Shown: positions 35,681-45,499, numbered from the stretch's first letter. The stretch: 64,000 bases of DNA from Ahrensia sp. R2A130 (GCF_000179775.1 NZ_AEEB01000003.1:124001-188000), one strand, 5' to 3'. Numbers and translations are program-made. The notes: generated by a model from the sequence alone, not told the origin.

Positions 35681-38587
35681 ATGACCGTTCACGACCAGCC
35701 GAAACTGAAACTCTCCGAGCCAATCGGCGAAAAGCGGCAGACCACGTGCTATATGTGCGCCTGCCGTTGCGGCATCAATGTGTATCTCAAACCGGACGAA
35801 ACCGGCGAGATGAAGGTGCGATATATCGAGGGCAACCGCGATCATCCGGTTAACCAGGGCGTGCTTTGCGCCAAGGGTTCCGCCGGTATAATGCAGCACT
35901 ATTCACCGGCCCGCTTGAAGGCACCGATGAAGCGTGTCGGCCCGCGTGGCTCCGGCGAGTTTGAGGAAATCAGCTGGGAAGAGGCGCTGCAAACCGCCGT
36001 CGACTGGATGGAGCCGCTGAAGAAAACGCCGCGCAAGCTGGCGTTCTTCACAGGCCGCGACCAGTCGCAATCGCTCACCTCATGGTGGGCGCAACAGTTC
36101 GGCACGCCCAACTATGCGGCGCATGGCGGCTTCTGTTCCGTGAACATGGCCGCTGCCGGCATCTACACAATCGGCGGCGCGTTCTGGGAATTTGGAACGC
36201 CTGACTGGGATCGCACCAAGCTTTTCATCATGTTCGGCGTCGCGGAAGACCACGATTCCAACCCTTTGAAAATGGGCATCGGCAAGCTGAAGGGCAACGG
36301 CGGACGTTTCGTTTCCGTCAATCCGGTTCGCACCGGCTACAGCGCGGTGGCCGACAACTGGCTGGGCATCCGCCCCGGCACAGACGGCCAACTCATTCTG
36401 TCGGTAATCTACGAACTGTTCCGCAACCGTAAAATCGATCTCGACTACCTCATCCGCTATTCCAACGCGCCGCACCTCGTGGTGGACGCGCCCGGTACGG
36501 CAGACGATGGCCTCATCGCCCGCGACAAAGATGGTGCGGAACTGGTGGTCGATAGCGCCACCGGAAAAGCGGTTTCGCGTCACAAAAAGGGCGTTGCTCC
36601 GTCGCTCACCCAGACGGTGAAAATCACCGCTGGCCCCATGAAGGGCCGCACCGCGCGTCCGGTGTTCACGTTGATGGCGGCGGAATACTCCAAGCCCGAA
36701 CACGCGCCGGAAGCGGTAGCTGATTCCACCGGCATTGATGCCGACACAATTCGCGGCCTCGCCGCTGAAATCGCCAAGGTCGCCTTCGAAGAAGAGATCG
36801 TGATCGAACAGCCGTGGACGGACATGAAGGGCGAGCGCCACGAGCGTTTCATCGGTCGTCCCGTCTCGATGCACGCCATGCGCGGTATCTCGGCCCACTC
36901 CAACGGCTTCCAGACCTGCCGTGCGCTGCATGTGCTTCAGGTGCTCATCGGTTCGGTGGATTGCCCCGGCGGTTTTCGCTGCAAGCCAAGTTACCCGAAG
37001 CCGTTCACGGCGCACCCGAAGCCCCACGCTTACAGCAACACGGAAGCGCCCGACGGCCCGCTGGCAGGCCCGCATCTCGGCTACCCCCACGGTCCGGAAG
37101 ACCTGTTGCTGGACGATGATGGCTCCGCCATCCGCATCGACAAGGCCTACACATGGGACGCCCCAATGTCCGCCCATGGCATGATGCACATGGTCATCGC
37201 CAACGCGCACGCGGGCGACCCGTACAAGATCGACACACTGTTCATGTACATGGCGAACATGGCGTGGAACTCGTCCATGAACACCCGTGGCACCATCGAA
37301 ATGCTGACGGACAAAGACGAGAACGGCGACTATGTCATTCCGCGCATCATCTATTCCGATGCCTATAATTCCGAGACGGTCGCCTATGCCGACCTCATCT
37401 TGCCGGACACGACCTATCTTGAACGCCACGACTGCATCTCGTTGCTGGACCGCCCGTGTTCCGAGCCGGAAGCGGTGGTGGATTCCATCCGCTGGCCGGT
37501 GGTCGAACCGAAGCGTCCCGGACATGAAGGAGTACGCGGCTTTCAGTCCGTCGTCCTCGACCTCGGCGCTCGCCTCGGCCTGCCGGGGATGGTGAATGAA
37601 GATGGTTCGCCGAAGTTCAAGGATTATGCCGACTACATCGTCAACCACCAGCGTAAGCCGGGCATCGGCCCGCTCGCCGGTTTTCGTGGCGAAAACGGCG
37701 ATAAGGCAGGTCGCGGCGAACCGAACCCAGATCAGCTCGAACGCTATAAAGAAAACGGCTCGTTCTCCGTTACGCACCTGCCGGAAGAGGCGTTATTCTT
37801 CAAACACGCCAACGCCGCCTATCAGGATTTCGCCGTGGACATGGGCTTCTACGATGCGCCCCAGCCGGTGACTTTCAACCTCTACAGCGAAGTGCTGCAA
37901 AAGTTCCGCCTAGCCGCCCAAGGCCACGGCGACCGCCAGCCGCCTGACCGATTGCGCGCGCGCATCGAGCGCACCTTCGACCCGCTGCCATGTTGGTATG
38001 CGCCATTCGAAGAAGAAGGTCTCGGCGACCGCACGAAGGAAGAATTCCCCTTTCACGCGCTCACCCAGCGACCGGCGGCCATGTACCATTCATGGGGCAG
38101 CCAGAACGCATGGCTGCGCCAGATCCACACCAAGAACCCGCTCTACGTGCCGTCCAACATCTGTGACGAGAAGGGCTTGGTCGATGGAGACTGGGCGTGG
38201 ATCACATCCTACCACGGCAAGATCAAAGTTCAGATCGCCCGCATGGATGCGGTCAACGACAAAACCATGTGGACGTGGAATGCCATCGGCAAACGTCGTG
38301 GCGCATGGAGCCTCGATAAGGATGCGCCGGAGGCCACCAAAGGCTTCTTGCTCAACCACCTCATCAACGAGCTGCTACCGCCCAAGGGCGACGGCCATCG
38401 CTGGGCGAACTCCGACCCGATCACCGGCCAAGCCGCGTGGTACGATCTGCGGGTGAACATCGAAAAAGCGCCTGAAGGCGATGCAGTGACTGAACCTGTT
38501 CTGGGCTATCAGAAGGGCGGCACCGCCAACCCGGATGAACTGCGCTACGGCCTGCAATGGACGAAAGAAAGGGAGGGCAACGCATGA
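35681..38587 (+). CDS. soeA: Sulfite dehydrogenase SoeA, molybdopterin subunit
   Basis: The 968-residue protein is a DMSO-reductase-family molybdoenzyme. A [4Fe-4S] site is formed by Cys23, Cys26, Cys30 and Cys63. A candidate Mo ligand is Cys152 in the GGFCSVN segment. There is no Tat signal, so the enzyme should face the cytoplasm, which is a defining property of SoeABC. The C-terminal MopB-type domain (about residues 800-900) is present. The neighbours are a four-cluster ferredoxin subunit and a DmsC-like anchor, matching the Soe complex that oxidises sulfite to sulfate. Polysulfide or formate-type activity is less likely given xsc and tauE just upstream. Confidence 0.85.
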   Translation: MTVHDQPKLKLSEPIGEKRQTTCYMCACRCGINVYLKPDETGEMKVRYIEGNRDHPVNQGVLCAKGSAGIMQHYSPARLKAPMKRVGPRGSGEFEEISWEEALQTAVDWMEPLKKTPRKLAFFTGRDQSQSLTSWWAQQFGTPNYAAHGGFCSVNMAAAGIYTIGGAFWEFGTPDWDRTKLFIMFGVAEDHDSNPLKMGIGKLKGNGGRFVSVNPVRTGYSAVADNWLGIRPGTDGQLILSVIYELFRNRKIDLDYLIRYSNAPHLVVDAPGTADDGLIARDKDGAELVVDSATGKAVSRHKKGVAPSLTQTVKITAGPMKGRTARPVFTLMAAEYSKPEHAPEAVADSTGIDADTIRGLAAEIAKVAFEEEIVIEQPWTDMKGERHERFIGRPVSMHAMRGISAHSNGFQTCRALHVLQVLIGSVDCPGGFRCKPSYPKPFTAHPKPHAYSNTEAPDGPLAGPHLGYPHGPEDLLLDDDGSAIRIDKAYTWDAPMSAHGMMHMVIANAHAGDPYKIDTLFMYMANMAWNSSMNTRGTIEMLTDKDENGDYVIPRIIYSDAYNSETVAYADLILPDTTYLERHDCISLLDRPCSEPEAVVDSIRWPVVEPKRPGHEGVRGFQSVVLDLGARLGLPGMVNEDGSPKFKDYADYIVNHQRKPGIGPLAGFRGENGDKAGRGEPNPDQLERYKENGSFSVTHLPEEALFFKHANAAYQDFAVDMGFYDAPQPVTFNLYSEVLQKFRLAAQGHGDRQPPDRLRARIERTFDPLPCWYAPFEEEGLGDRTKEEFPFHALTQRPAAMYHSWGSQNAWLRQIHTKNPLYVPSNICDEKGLVDGDWAWITSYHGKIKVQIARMDAVNDKTMWTWNAIGKRRGAWSLDKDAPEATKGFLLNHLINELLPPKGDGHRWANSDPITGQAAWYDLRVNIEKAPEGDAVTEPVLGYQKGGTANPDELRYGLQWTKEREGNA

Positions 38588-39405
38588 CCATGCTTCCCGC
38601 AACGACCGACAAAAAGCTCGGTCTCGTCATCGATCTCGACACATGCGTTGGCTGTCACGCCTGCGTGGTCAGCTGCAAAGAATGGAACACCTCCGGCTAC
38701 GGCGTGCCGCTGTCGGACCAAGACCCGTATGGTGCTGAACCTGTAGGCTCATGGCTGAACCGCATCCACACCTTCGAGATTATGCCCGAACCCAAACTTG
38801 CCAAGCCCAAAGGGCAGGGCGTGGGCGAGGTGATAGGCATGGCCGGTGAAGCCCGCGTGGTCCACTTTCCGAAATCCTGCCTGCACTGCGAAGACGCCCC
38901 CTGCGTCACCGTTTGCCCCACCGGCGCATCCTACAAGCGCGTCGAGGACGGCATCGTATTGGTGGATGAAGACAAGTGCATCGGCTGCGGCCTCTGCGCC
39001 TGGTCCTGTGCCTATGGCGCTCGCGAAATGGACGCTGCCGCCGGTGTGATGAAAAAGTGCACGCTCTGCGTCGACCGCATCTACAACGAGGAACTGGAAG
39101 AGATTGACCGCCAGCCAGCATGCGTAAAAACATGCCCCGCCGGCGCGCGCCACTTCGGCGATTTGGGTGATCCGAACTCCGCAGTCTCACAGCTCGTTGC
39201 AGACCGTGGCGGCTTTGATCTGATGCCGGAACAGGGCAACAAGCCCGTGAACAAATACCTGCCACCGCGCAAACGCACAGCGCTCGGCGAGGGCGCAATG
39301 CCAGCCGCAGGCGCTGCAGACGCGAACGACACATCCAGCGCCGATGGCCTGCTGGGTTGGATCGACCGCGCGCTATCCGGCGGCTCGGCAAAAGGAGCGA
39401 ACTGA
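38584..39405 (+). CDS. soeB: Sulfite dehydrogenase SoeB, iron-sulfur subunit
   Basis: The 273-residue protein carries four cysteine groups typical of DmsB/NarH-like electron-transfer subunits: CVGCHACVVSC, CLHCEDAPCVTVCP, CIGCGLCAWSC and CTLCVDR with a later CVKTCP. It would carry electrons from SoeA to the membrane. The ATG overlaps the soeA stop by 4 bases (ATGA). A C-terminal tail rich in Ala/Gly is unusual but poorly conserved in this family. Confidence 0.88.
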   Translation: MTMLPATTDKKLGLVIDLDTCVGCHACVVSCKEWNTSGYGVPLSDQDPYGAEPVGSWLNRIHTFEIMPEPKLAKPKGQGVGEVIGMAGEARVVHFPKSCLHCEDAPCVTVCPTGASYKRVEDGIVLVDEDKCIGCGLCAWSCAYGAREMDAAAGVMKKCTLCVDRIYNEELEEIDRQPACVKTCPAGARHFGDLGDPNSAVSQLVADRGGFDLMPEQGNKPVNKYLPPRKRTALGEGAMPAAGAADANDTSSADGLLGWIDRALSGGSAKGAN

Positions 39406-40349
39406 TGCATCCCGCACTTTCCGTTATCGCGTTCACATCGCTTTCCGGCGCTGGCTACGGCCTCGCTATTGTACTTGGCACAGGCCACGGTAATCCCGGT
39501 TTTCTTGCCACCAAGATTGCGTGGATATTAGCGCTCGCACTCATCGCCATCGGCCTGCTGTGTTCGACCTTGCATCTTGGCAATCCACAACGGGCATGGC
39601 GCGCTTTCAGTCAGTGGCGTTCGTCATGGCTGTCGCGCGAGGGCGTGTTGGCGATTCTAACCTTCATTCCGCTCGGCCTGTTGGCGCTGATGAGCTTGTT
39701 CATGGACGAGTTCAACTCGGTTCTTGGCTACATTGCAGCGTTCCTGTCCATTGCCACCGTCGCCTCCACCGCGATGATTTACGGCTCACTCCGCACCATT
39801 CCTGCCTGGCACACCATGTGGACTTTGGCGTCTTATCTCGCCGTTTCGCTCACCACCGGCACGATGCTCTACCTCACGTTTTTCGGGCGTGAAGCGGGCA
39901 CCGATTCTGCTGCGATCTGGAACTGGTTGGCGATTGTCTTCCTCATTATCACATGGGGTATTCGCATGGTCTGGATGAACCGCGCCCGCACTGTGGGCTA
40001 TGGTGATAGTTCGATGGAAAGCGCCACGGGCCTTGGCGGTTTGGGCAAGGTGCGCCTGCTGGAACGCCCCCATGCCATGGGTAATTACCTGACCAATGAG
40101 ATGGCCTTCCGGGTGGCCCGCAAACACGAAGACAAGTTCTGGCGCATCGCGCTGGTCCTGGGCCTTGTGGTGCCGGTAATCTGCCTCATCATCGCCACCT
40201 ATGCGCCAAGCTTCGGCTTCTTGCGCGTGATCGGAACGGCGTCTCTATTCGCTGGTGTGTTCATGGACCGTTGGTTGTTCTTCGCCGTCGCCCGCCACGC
40301 TGTTGGCCTGTATTACGGCGGTGACGAAGCGTTGGTTCCAGCCGAATAA
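39405..40349 (+). CDS. soeC: Sulfite dehydrogenase SoeC, membrane anchor
   Basis: The 314-residue protein has about eight hydrophobic helices and belongs to the DmsC-like anchor family. The STLHLGNPQRAWRAFSQWRSSWLSREG segment near residues 46-72 is characteristic. It should anchor SoeAB and pass electrons to quinone. The ATG shares one base with the soeB stop (TGATG). It ends 6 bases before the convergent lpxXL stop. Confidence 0.85.
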   Translation: MHPALSVIAFTSLSGAGYGLAIVLGTGHGNPGFLATKIAWILALALIAIGLLCSTLHLGNPQRAWRAFSQWRSSWLSREGVLAILTFIPLGLLALMSLFMDEFNSVLGYIAAFLSIATVASTAMIYGSLRTIPAWHTMWTLASYLAVSLTTGTMLYLTFFGREAGTDSAAIWNWLAIVFLIITWGIRMVWMNRARTVGYGDSSMESATGLGGLGKVRLLERPHAMGNYLTNEMAFRVARKHEDKFWRIALVLGLVVPVICLIIATYAPSFGFLRVIGTASLFAGVFMDRWLFFAVARHAVGLYYGGDEALVPAE

Positions 40350-40355
40350 GATTGG

Positions 40356-41348
40356 CTAGTTTTTATCTCTAAGTTGCTTGGCGCGGGCTTCGCGCCAAGC
40401 CTTTTTGGGGTCGGCTTTTATCTTCCATCGGTCGTGTAGCCACAGCCATTGTTCCGGCTCTTCGCGCACCCAACCTTCGATGATCGCATTGATCCGTTCG
40501 GTGGTTCCCAGCACATCGACGTCACCATTGGCGGTGCGTGGAATGTCGATGGCTTCGTGCAGTTCCAAGCGGAAACGGCCCTCGGGCAGACGAACACAGC
40601 GGGCAGGGTGGATGTCGCAATCATATTGCCGTGCTAGCTTCGCCGCCACCGGGTTGGCGGATGCCTCCCGCCCAAAAAACGTGATGCGCGGGCCGGTGGT
40701 GAACGCCTGATCGGCGAGAAGCCCCACGGCCTCGTTATTATCCAAAATACGCGCCAGCGACCACGCGGCACCAACCCGTGACGGCACAAGATGGCCGCTC
40801 GCTGTACTGCGAGCCTTCATCAGCTTTTCGGCGAGATAGCGGTTGTTGGGCGGGCGGAACATTGCGGTGACATTGAGATCGTAAGCTGCCGCAGCGATGG
40901 GCAGAATTTCGAAATTACCGGTATGGCCGGTGAAGATGATGACCGGCTTGCCGCTGTCGCGCAGTTTCACGAATTGTTCGATGCCGCAGACTTCGATACG
41001 ACCCGCCGTGGGATTTTCGACATCGAAATCGAACAGCTGGTCGAGAAACACATATTCCGCGATACCGCGCGCAACATTGCCCCACACACCGCGCAGCAGT
41101 GTCTCGATCTCGTCGTCGGATTTTTCAGGGAAGGCGAGACGCAGATTTTTGCGAGCCAATTTGCTGCGAGGCAGAATGGGCGCTAAGCGACGACCAATAC
41201 GCTCCGCCATGGCGGTGGAGCGTTCCGGCGGCAGCAGGCGCACTACCTTCAGCAATGCGCCAATAAGTTTTGCGACGATCCAGTCGCTCGTGTTCTTCAG
41301 CTTGAGCGCAGCACGTTCGACATGAGGGTTACGGATCAGGCGGGCCAT
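40356..41348 (-). CDS. lpxXL: Lipid A C28 acyltransferase LpxXL
   Basis: The 330-residue protein is an LpxL/HtrB-type acyltransferase of the inner membrane. It has the HTGNFE catalytic motif (IIFTGHTGNFEILP), then a FRPPNNRYLAE and a LADQAF segment. It is the last gene of the acpXL cluster, and in Rhizobiales this enzyme transfers the very-long-chain fatty acid to lipid A. The start at MARLIRNPHVERAALKL was preferred over an upstream in-frame codon inside the adhXL gene. It lies 7 bases after that gene. Confidence 0.9.
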   Translation of the reverse strand: MARLIRNPHVERAALKLKNTSDWIVAKLIGALLKVVRLLPPERSTAMAERIGRRLAPILPRSKLARKNLRLAFPEKSDDEIETLLRGVWGNVARGIAEYVFLDQLFDFDVENPTAGRIEVCGIEQFVKLRDSGKPVIIFTGHTGNFEILPIAAAAYDLNVTAMFRPPNNRYLAEKLMKARSTASGHLVPSRVGAAWSLARILDNNEAVGLLADQAFTTGPRITFFGREASANPVAAKLARQYDCDIHPARCVRLPEGRFRLELHEAIDIPRTANGDVDVLGTTERINAIIEGWVREEPEQWLWLHDRWKIKADPKKAWREARAKQLRDKN

Positions 41349-41355
41349 GCTGGCC

Positions 41356-42384
41356 TTACGACATCCGCATGATGATTTTGCCGAACACCTTGCGGCTTTC
41401 CATGCGCTCAAGCGCGGTGGCCAGATCGCCGAATTCGATCTCGGTATCAATCACCGGCTTCACGTGGCCTGCCGCGATTTTATCCATCGACGTGACCATG
41501 TTTTCCATGCGGCAACCGAAGGAGCCGATAAGGCGCAGCTGGCGCTGGAACAACATCATCAGGTTGGTTTCAGCAGACACGCCCGATGTGGAACCACAAG
41601 TGACCAAACGTCCGCCGCGCTTCATCACCAACATGGAGCCCGCCCAAGTTTCCTTGCCAACATGCTCGAAAACGACATCAACACCCTTCTTTTTGGTCAG
41701 CTTGCGCGTCTTACCTTCGAAGCGGTCTTTGCGGTAATTGATGACATGGTCAGCGCCCAGCGCGAGCGCGGGTTCGATCTTGTCGTCGCTGCCGACGGTG
41801 GTGATGACGGTGCAGCCGATGGCTTTTGCCAACTGAATTGCCGCTGTGCCGATGCCTGAACCACCCGCCTGAATGAGAATGGTTTCGCCCGGTAGCAGCT
41901 TGGCGTTGTCGAACAGCATGTGTTCGCAGGTGCCGATGGTAATCGGCGCAAGTGCTGCTCCTACATCATCGCAACCCGGGGGCACGAGCACGCATTGGCG
42001 GGCCGGAATGTTGACCAATTCGCGGGCGAAGCCGCCGAGGTGAAAGCCGTGAACGCCTTCGACGTGATCGCAAAGATTGTCGCGTCCGGCGCGGCAGTCC
42101 GCGCATTTTCCGCAGGTGCGCGCGCCGAAGATCGAAACAAGATCGCCCGGCTTCAACCCGCTCACGCCTTCGCCAAGCGCCACCACTTCGGCGGAGGCTT
42201 CTGCGCCGATGGTCAGTGGCATTTCGCGTTGGGTGAACGCCATGCCGCGCCAGCCCCAAACGTCGAGATGGTTCAGCGCCACAACTCGAACGCGCAACTG
42301 CACTTCGCCAGCGGCTGGTGCATCCGGTTCTGGCAGATCGACCGCCTTGGTTTCGCGGTCGGAGACGAGTTGAAGCGCGCGCAT
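41356..42384 (-). CDS. Zinc-type alcohol dehydrogenase of the C28 acyl-chain cluster
   Basis: The 342-residue MDR-family oxidoreductase has a structural zinc lobe (CGKCADCRAGRDNLC), the GAEASAEVVALG region and the nucleotide motif IQAGGSGIGTAAIQLAKA. It occupies the adh2XL position between fabF1XL and lpxXL in the conserved Rhizobiales cluster. Its proposed role is in oxidation or reduction of the long acyl chain, perhaps at the omega-1 carbon; this has not been shown in the sequence. Start ATG at MRALQLVSDRETKAV. Confidence 0.82.
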   Translation of the reverse strand: MRALQLVSDRETKAVDLPEPDAPAAGEVQLRVRVVALNHLDVWGWRGMAFTQREMPLTIGAEASAEVVALGEGVSGLKPGDLVSIFGARTCGKCADCRAGRDNLCDHVEGVHGFHLGGFARELVNIPARQCVLVPPGCDDVGAALAPITIGTCEHMLFDNAKLLPGETILIQAGGSGIGTAAIQLAKAIGCTVITTVGSDDKIEPALALGADHVINYRKDRFEGKTRKLTKKKGVDVVFEHVGKETWAGSMLVMKRGGRLVTCGSTSGVSAETNLMMLFQRQLRLIGSFGCRMENMVTSMDKIAAGHVKPVIDTEIEFGDLATALERMESRKVFGKIIMRMS

Positions 42385-42441
42385 GATGGCCTCGAAAAAT
42401 AGTGAAAATTGAGCGGCAATTACTCCGCGTAAGCGGCCGGT

Positions 42442-43713
42442 TTACCCGTTCGGCTGGCTCAACACCAGACAGGCATTTTGCCCGCCGAAACCGAAGGAGT
42501 TCGACAACACATTTCGCACGGTCGCTTCCCTCGCCTTGTCCGGCACAACGTCCAGCGGAATGTCCGGGTCTGGATTGCCGTAGTTGATCGTCGGCGGCAT
42601 CAGGCCGTTTTGCAGTGTGAGTACGGAGAACACCGCTTCGATGGCACCGGCCGCCGTTAAAGTGTGGCCGATCATCGACTTGTTGGAAGAAATCGGCGTG
42701 GTGTGGATCGCATCGCCGAACACGGCTTTCAGCGAGTTGTACTCCATGCGATCGTTTTCCGGCGTCGATGTGCCGTGGGCGTTGATGTAGTCGATCTCGT
42801 CCACCGCAACGCCTGCATCTTCCAACGCAAGACTGACAGCTGCAATGACGGGGGAGCCATCGGGCGACGAACGTGTGCGGTGGAAATGGTCGGCCTTCTC
42901 GCCGCAACCGCGCACGATTGCGAGAACTTCTGCGCCACGCGCCGTGGCGCTTTCAAGCGATTCCAGCACCAGCGCACCGGCGCCTTCCGCCATGACGAAA
43001 CCATCACGGTCTTTGGAGAACGGCTTGGCAGCTTTGGTCGGGTCTTCGTTTTGTGTGGTCAGCGCGGAAAGCAGCGAAAAGCGGATGAGCGACTCGGTTG
43101 TCACCGAACCGTCAGTGCCGACGCAAAGCGCGGCATTTGTTTCGCCGCGACGGATTGCTTCTACACCCATCTGCACCGCGGTAGTACCGGAGGCGCAGGC
43201 GGTGGACAGCGAAACGGGCAGGCCGTCCGTGCCGAATTCTTCTTCCAGCGTGTCTGCAATCCAGTTGAACTGCAGCATTTCATAGAGGTCGGAATGATCG
43301 CCTTTGCGGGCGGCGGCGAGCAGGCGGCCATAGCCTTCGCCTTCATCGACCTCCTGGTCGAGCGCGAAGCGGTGCTGCCACTCCATCTCCACCGGCGGGG
43401 CTGCGAGAAAAAGCGGACCGGGAAATTTTTCACCGTCGATCGAAGCCTGATCCACGGCTTCCCGCGTTGCTGTGCGGGCGAGTGCCAGCGACAGGGCAGG
43501 TGCGCTGTGGGTGTCCAACTCCATGAAGTCGACAGTTCCGGCGACGCTGGTCTTCAGCCCGTCGGTGGAAAAGCGGTCAATGCGGTGAATACCGGATTCA
43601 CCAGCCGTCAGTTTCGCCCAGTTTTCATCTTTGCCTTTGCCAAGCGAGGAGACGACGCCGACGCCGGTGATGGCAACGATGGGACGCCCTAAATGGTCGG
43701 TAAATTTGCTCAT
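42442..43713 (-). CDS. fabF1XL: Beta-ketoacyl-ACP synthase FabF1XL (active KS)
   Basis: The 423-residue KAS II-type enzyme has the complete catalytic set: Cys173 in TACASGTTA, His313 in NAHGTST, Lys345 and His350 in NKSMIGHTL. It should elongate acyl chains on AcpXL to about C28. Its start overlaps the fabF2XL stop by 4 bases (ATGA), so the two synthases are likely made in equal amounts. This coupling suits a heterodimer. Confidence 0.92.
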   Translation of the reverse strand: MSKFTDHLGRPIVAITGVGVVSSLGKGKDENWAKLTAGESGIHRIDRFSTDGLKTSVAGTVDFMELDTHSAPALSLALARTATREAVDQASIDGEKFPGPLFLAAPPVEMEWQHRFALDQEVDEGEGYGRLLAAARKGDHSDLYEMLQFNWIADTLEEEFGTDGLPVSLSTACASGTTAVQMGVEAIRRGETNAALCVGTDGSVTTESLIRFSLLSALTTQNEDPTKAAKPFSKDRDGFVMAEGAGALVLESLESATARGAEVLAIVRGCGEKADHFHRTRSSPDGSPVIAAVSLALEDAGVAVDEIDYINAHGTSTPENDRMEYNSLKAVFGDAIHTTPISSNKSMIGHTLTAAGAIEAVFSVLTLQNGLMPPTINYGNPDPDIPLDVVPDKAREATVRNVLSNSFGFGGQNACLVLSQPNG

Positions 43714-44912
43714 CGGGCCTGTCCTTCATCTTTCAATTTTGTGACCACGCCCAGCCCTTCGGACCTGTGATGGCCGACGCCGGTGACCAACACGGCAGTT
43801 GCCGGTTTGGCCGCTGGTCGTTCTGCGCCTTCAAACGGCGGAGGCATTTCGCCTTTGTTGACCGACAAGGCCGCCAGCGCGATGCCCAACGGGAATTGCG
43901 CTTCGACACCGTGGCCGAAGAGCGAGCCGAAGGCCCGTACCGGCAGATCGGGCACACCATCGCGCAACCATGAGGCTTCCATAGCGGTCGCGGGGGCGGC
44001 ACCTGTGGCACCGCTCATCACGCCGTCGAAATCTTTGTCCGGCATCCGGTTCCACGCATCGTTCAAACGCGCGCGACCTGCACCTGCGGTGCGGCGGCCA
44101 TGTTCACCGATTACTTCGTTCAGCCGCGCATATGCTTTTGCGCCACGCTTTTTGGCGTGGTCGGCGCTTTCGAGCACCAGAAATGCTCCGATTGATCCCT
44201 GCGCGAAACCGGCCTTGTGGCCTTCGCGGCTCCACACGGGCTGCAGTTCATCTTTTGTCAGATAGTGGCCGAGTTCGAACAGCAGCAGCATGTCTTCGCG
44301 TTCGCCGTTGAAGGCCCCGCCCACCAGAACGATGTCACTCTGGCCGGATTCGACACGGGCAAACGCCGTGCGGATGGCAGAAATGCCTGCGCCTTCTTCA
44401 CCCATGAAGGTGCGGGATGAACCGGTGACCTTATGGACGATGGAGATGTTGCCAGCGAGCAAGTTGGAAAGTTGGGCTAGAAAAAGCGTCGGGCGCAGAT
44501 CGTTCGATAGGCGTTCGTTCAACAGCGCTTCGCGGTCGTTGGCAGTGCGGCCCGCTTCCATGACGCTGGCATCGACTTCCACGTCGCGCTCGCCACCACC
44601 GGCAGCGATGATCATGTCCATGCGTCCGCACAGTTCTTCGTTGTCCTTGGCACCGGCATCATCCAGCGCGAGGCCAGCGGCATAGGTACCAATGCGTTGC
44701 CAGCCTTCCATCTGCCGCATGTCGCGGCGCGAAATCTGCTGCGACCAATCCACCTCGCCCAGCGCGTGGACGGGGTAAGGCGCAAAGCGCTCGATATTGA
44801 CATTGGCGGGCTTGCCGCCAGCCATAGCATCGAGATGCGCCTGCGGGCCTTCGCCGTGGGACGATAGAAGGCCAATGCCGGTGATGAGAACGGGTTGTTT
44901 GTCTGCGGCCAT
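43710..44912 (-). CDS. fabF2XL: FabF2XL, ketosynthase-like protein lacking catalytic Cys
   Basis: The 400-residue protein has a KAS fold, but the position equivalent to the nucleophile Cys reads Ser (Ser165/166 in KVTGSSRTF). The first catalytic His is replaced (SGATGAA), and only a GHG histidine remains. It is therefore probably not a condensing enzyme itself. It resembles the KS-beta/chain-length-factor partner of type II polyketide synthases. An upstream in-frame reading was rejected in favour of the MAADKQPVLITGIG start. It follows fabZXL by 86 bases. Confidence 0.85.
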   Translation of the reverse strand: MAADKQPVLITGIGLLSSHGEGPQAHLDAMAGGKPANVNIERFAPYPVHALGEVDWSQQISRRDMRQMEGWQRIGTYAAGLALDDAGAKDNEELCGRMDMIIAAGGGERDVEVDASVMEAGRTANDREALLNERLSNDLRPTLFLAQLSNLLAGNISIVHKVTGSSRTFMGEEGAGISAIRTAFARVESGQSDIVLVGGAFNGEREDMLLLFELGHYLTKDELQPVWSREGHKAGFAQGSIGAFLVLESADHAKKRGAKAYARLNEVIGEHGRRTAGAGRARLNDAWNRMPDKDFDGVMSGATGAAPATAMEASWLRDGVPDLPVRAFGSLFGHGVEAQFPLGIALAALSVNKGEMPPPFEGAERPAAKPATAVLVTGVGHHRSEGLGVVTKLKDEGQAR

Positions 44913-44998
44913 GAACGGGCGACCTGAAGGCAAATGAGTGGATGGCGTTATGTAAGGTGCCAAACCGCGATGGGAAAGCCCCACCGCATCATTCCCAA

Positions 44999-45481
44999 CT
45001 ATTCCTGCGGCAGATAGCGGGCCGGAACGTCCAGTTCAGCGGCACGACTGCGGATCATCGTGGCGAATGTGTCATCGGGGAAGTCCAGCGTCTTTAACGT
45101 CAGTTGTGCGTCGCAAATCTTTTTGCCGTCGCTGGTGATGGCCGCTTTCGCCATGGCGAAGCCGGAACCGCGGTGCTCCAACTCGGCTGCGATGTCGAGC
45201 GGCGTGCCGGGGTCGACGAAGGTCCGCATTTTCGCGTTCTTCACACCGGCCAAAAACGGCATGGCGGAAAAATTGAGCGATGCCATGAGCAGAAAACCGC
45301 TGGCCTGCGCCATGGTTTCGATCAGCAACACGCCCGGCACCAGCGGCATTCCGGGAAAATGGCCCTCGAACACAGGGCTTTTTTCCGGAACCATGGAACG
45401 AGCGACCAAACGCACAGCACCTTCGTCGTCATCCTCGATAGAGGAGACGCCGTCGATCATCTGGAAATATTCAAGCAGCAT
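44999..45481 (-). CDS. fabZXL: 3-hydroxyacyl-ACP dehydratase FabZXL
   Basis: The 160-residue hot-dog fold protein has the catalytic His41 in FEGHFPGMPLVPG and Glu55 in LLIETMAQASG, as in FabZ. It should dehydrate 3-hydroxyacyl-AcpXL during long-chain fatty acid elongation. It lies 18 bases after acpXL and before fabF2XL, the standard cluster order. Confidence 0.92.
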   Translation of the reverse strand: MLLEYFQMIDGVSSIEDDDEGAVRLVARSMVPEKSPVFEGHFPGMPLVPGVLLIETMAQASGFLLMASLNFSAMPFLAGVKNAKMRTFVDPGTPLDIAAELEHRGSGFAMAKAAITSDGKKICDAQLTLKTLDFPDDTFATMIRSRAAELDVPARYLPQE

Positions 45482-45499
45482 GGCGGTGGCCCGAAAACC

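Noticed and set aside
36080..37777. 565-codon open frame on the minus strand opposite soeA
   Set aside because: It is a shadow of the high-GC SoeA coding sequence; the composition is typical of antisense frames.
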